From: SCBR16-9 sp964537975
Lineage (GTDB): Bacteria; Hydrogenedentota; Hydrogenedentia; Hydrogenedentales; SCBR16-9
DNA: 64,000 bases
Assembly (NCBI GenBank): GCA_964537975.1
Contig: CAZIDP010000024.1
Span: 1-64,000 of the forward strand
Reading direction: 5' to 3'
The notes under the pieces are model-generated. The model did no database searches. It was not told where the DNA came from and worked only from the letters and a program-made list of their open reading frames with translations. Made by a program: the position numbers and the translations under genes. This document shows, in pieces, positions 63,725-64,000 of the stretch (the stretch's first letter is position 1; every line of letters starts with the position of its first letter).

Positions 63725-64000
63725 ATGTTTTCGATTCATTGTTTACGACAATTTCCCTACTCAATACTGCTTGTTGGTCTGGTTTTATTTGCATTGCCTG
63801 TCCATGCCCAACTCCGTATTGTGACCACTACAACAGACCTTAAATCACTAGCCGAGTATGTCGGTGGGGATTTGGTTACGGTTTCGTCTATTGGTACCGG
63901 ACGAGAAGATGTTCACTTGCTAGCGGCGAAGCCGAGTTTTATGGTGCAGGCCAACCGTGCGGACCTCTGGATTCGCCAGGGGCTTGAACTTGAGATTGGC
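63725..64000 (+). CDS. znuA: Metal ABC transporter substrate-binding protein, ZnuA/TroA family (partial)
   Basis: The frame opens at ATG 63725, with AGGAGG upstream, and runs off the window end after 92 codons. It has a signal peptide ending PVHA, then LRIVTTTTDLKSLAEYVGGD, TVSSIGTGREDVHLLAAKPS and ANRADLWIRQGLELEIG. This is the N-terminus of cluster A-I metal-binding proteins, in which the first ligand His follows 'ED(P/V)H'. They deliver Zn2+ or Mn2+ to an inner-membrane ABC permease. His-rich neighbours favour zinc. The transporter genes znuC and znuB presumably follow. Confidence 0.85.
   Translation, partial: MFSIHCLRQFPYSILLVGLVLFALPVHAQLRIVTTTTDLKSLAEYVGGDLVTVSSIGTGREDVHLLAAKPSFMVQANRADLWIRQGLELEIG

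Overview
The window looks like chromosomal DNA of a Gram-negative, environmental, heterotrophic bacterium from the PVC/Hydrogenedentota/Lentisphaerota neighbourhood. The grounds are three pseudopilin-like proteins of the H-X9-DG type, four PEP-CTERM surface proteins, a Tat-exported sulfatase, a large HzsA-like c-type cytochrome/beta-propeller protein, a LolA-like carrier, and a zinc-linked porin-like protein with a DivIVA protein in the same genome. The phylum is an inference from gene content; there is no rRNA in the window. Coding density is moderate, with several AT-rich intergenic stretches of 300-950 bases.

Layout. 1-5.5 kb: MATE transporter, a RegA-like DNA-binding protein with a degenerate receiver, a short GntR regulator, a DinB-fold protein, a ComB-like phosphatase and a YpdA-like flavin disulfide reductase. 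6.2-9.8 kb: full-length cobalamin-dependent methionine synthase (MetH). 10.2-17.1 kb: a PEP-CTERM island of four paralogous sorted proteins and one 864-residue carboxypeptidase-regulatory-like repeat protein. Three of the PEP-CTERM genes are preceded by sigma-54 (-24/-12) promoters. 17.5-20.7 kb: a lipoprotein translationally coupled to a GT39-like membrane glycosyltransferase. 20.7-29.4 kb: YchF, two pseudopilins, a DUF6607 protein, QueE with an unusual tandem QueD, and an NCS1-type permease. 29.5-36.7 kb: an SbcCD-like pair, two tandem HEAT-like secreted paralogues and an unknown secreted protein. 37-40.7 kb: a GNAT acetyltransferase, then proC-divIVA-lolA-maf in a tight row. 40.9 kb: tRNA-Glu. 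41-48.9 kb: a Ppx/GppA-type HD protein, a third pseudopilin, dnaN beside a DnaA-box cluster that is the likely replication origin, a GspF/PilC-type protein, an anchored parvulin and ArgS. 48.9-52.9 kb: a MATCAP-like (DUF1704) metallopeptidase, a nitrilase-family hydrolase, an Rnk-like protein and a TetR-Rnk fusion. 52.9-54.4 kb: a scar region with a 104-bp inverted repeat joined to a truncated AvcD-type anti-phage deaminase and a frameshifted small gene. 54.4-60.3 kb: the HzsA-like protein, an M42 aminopeptidase and the sulfatase. 60.5-64 kb: a lipoprotein and, divergently, a probable zinc-uptake locus (lipoprotein, 54-residue His-rich protein, His-rich porin-like protein, ZnuA running off the end).

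The most unusual items are: the TetR-Rnk fusion next to a free Rnk paralogue; a tandem QueD whose two halves have lost complementary active-site residues; sigma-54 control of a duplicated PEP-CTERM family with a shared upstream motif; the truncated deaminase at a REP-like inverted repeat; and the zinc locus with a very small His-tailed protein. I found no complete new defence system, CRISPR array or prophage.
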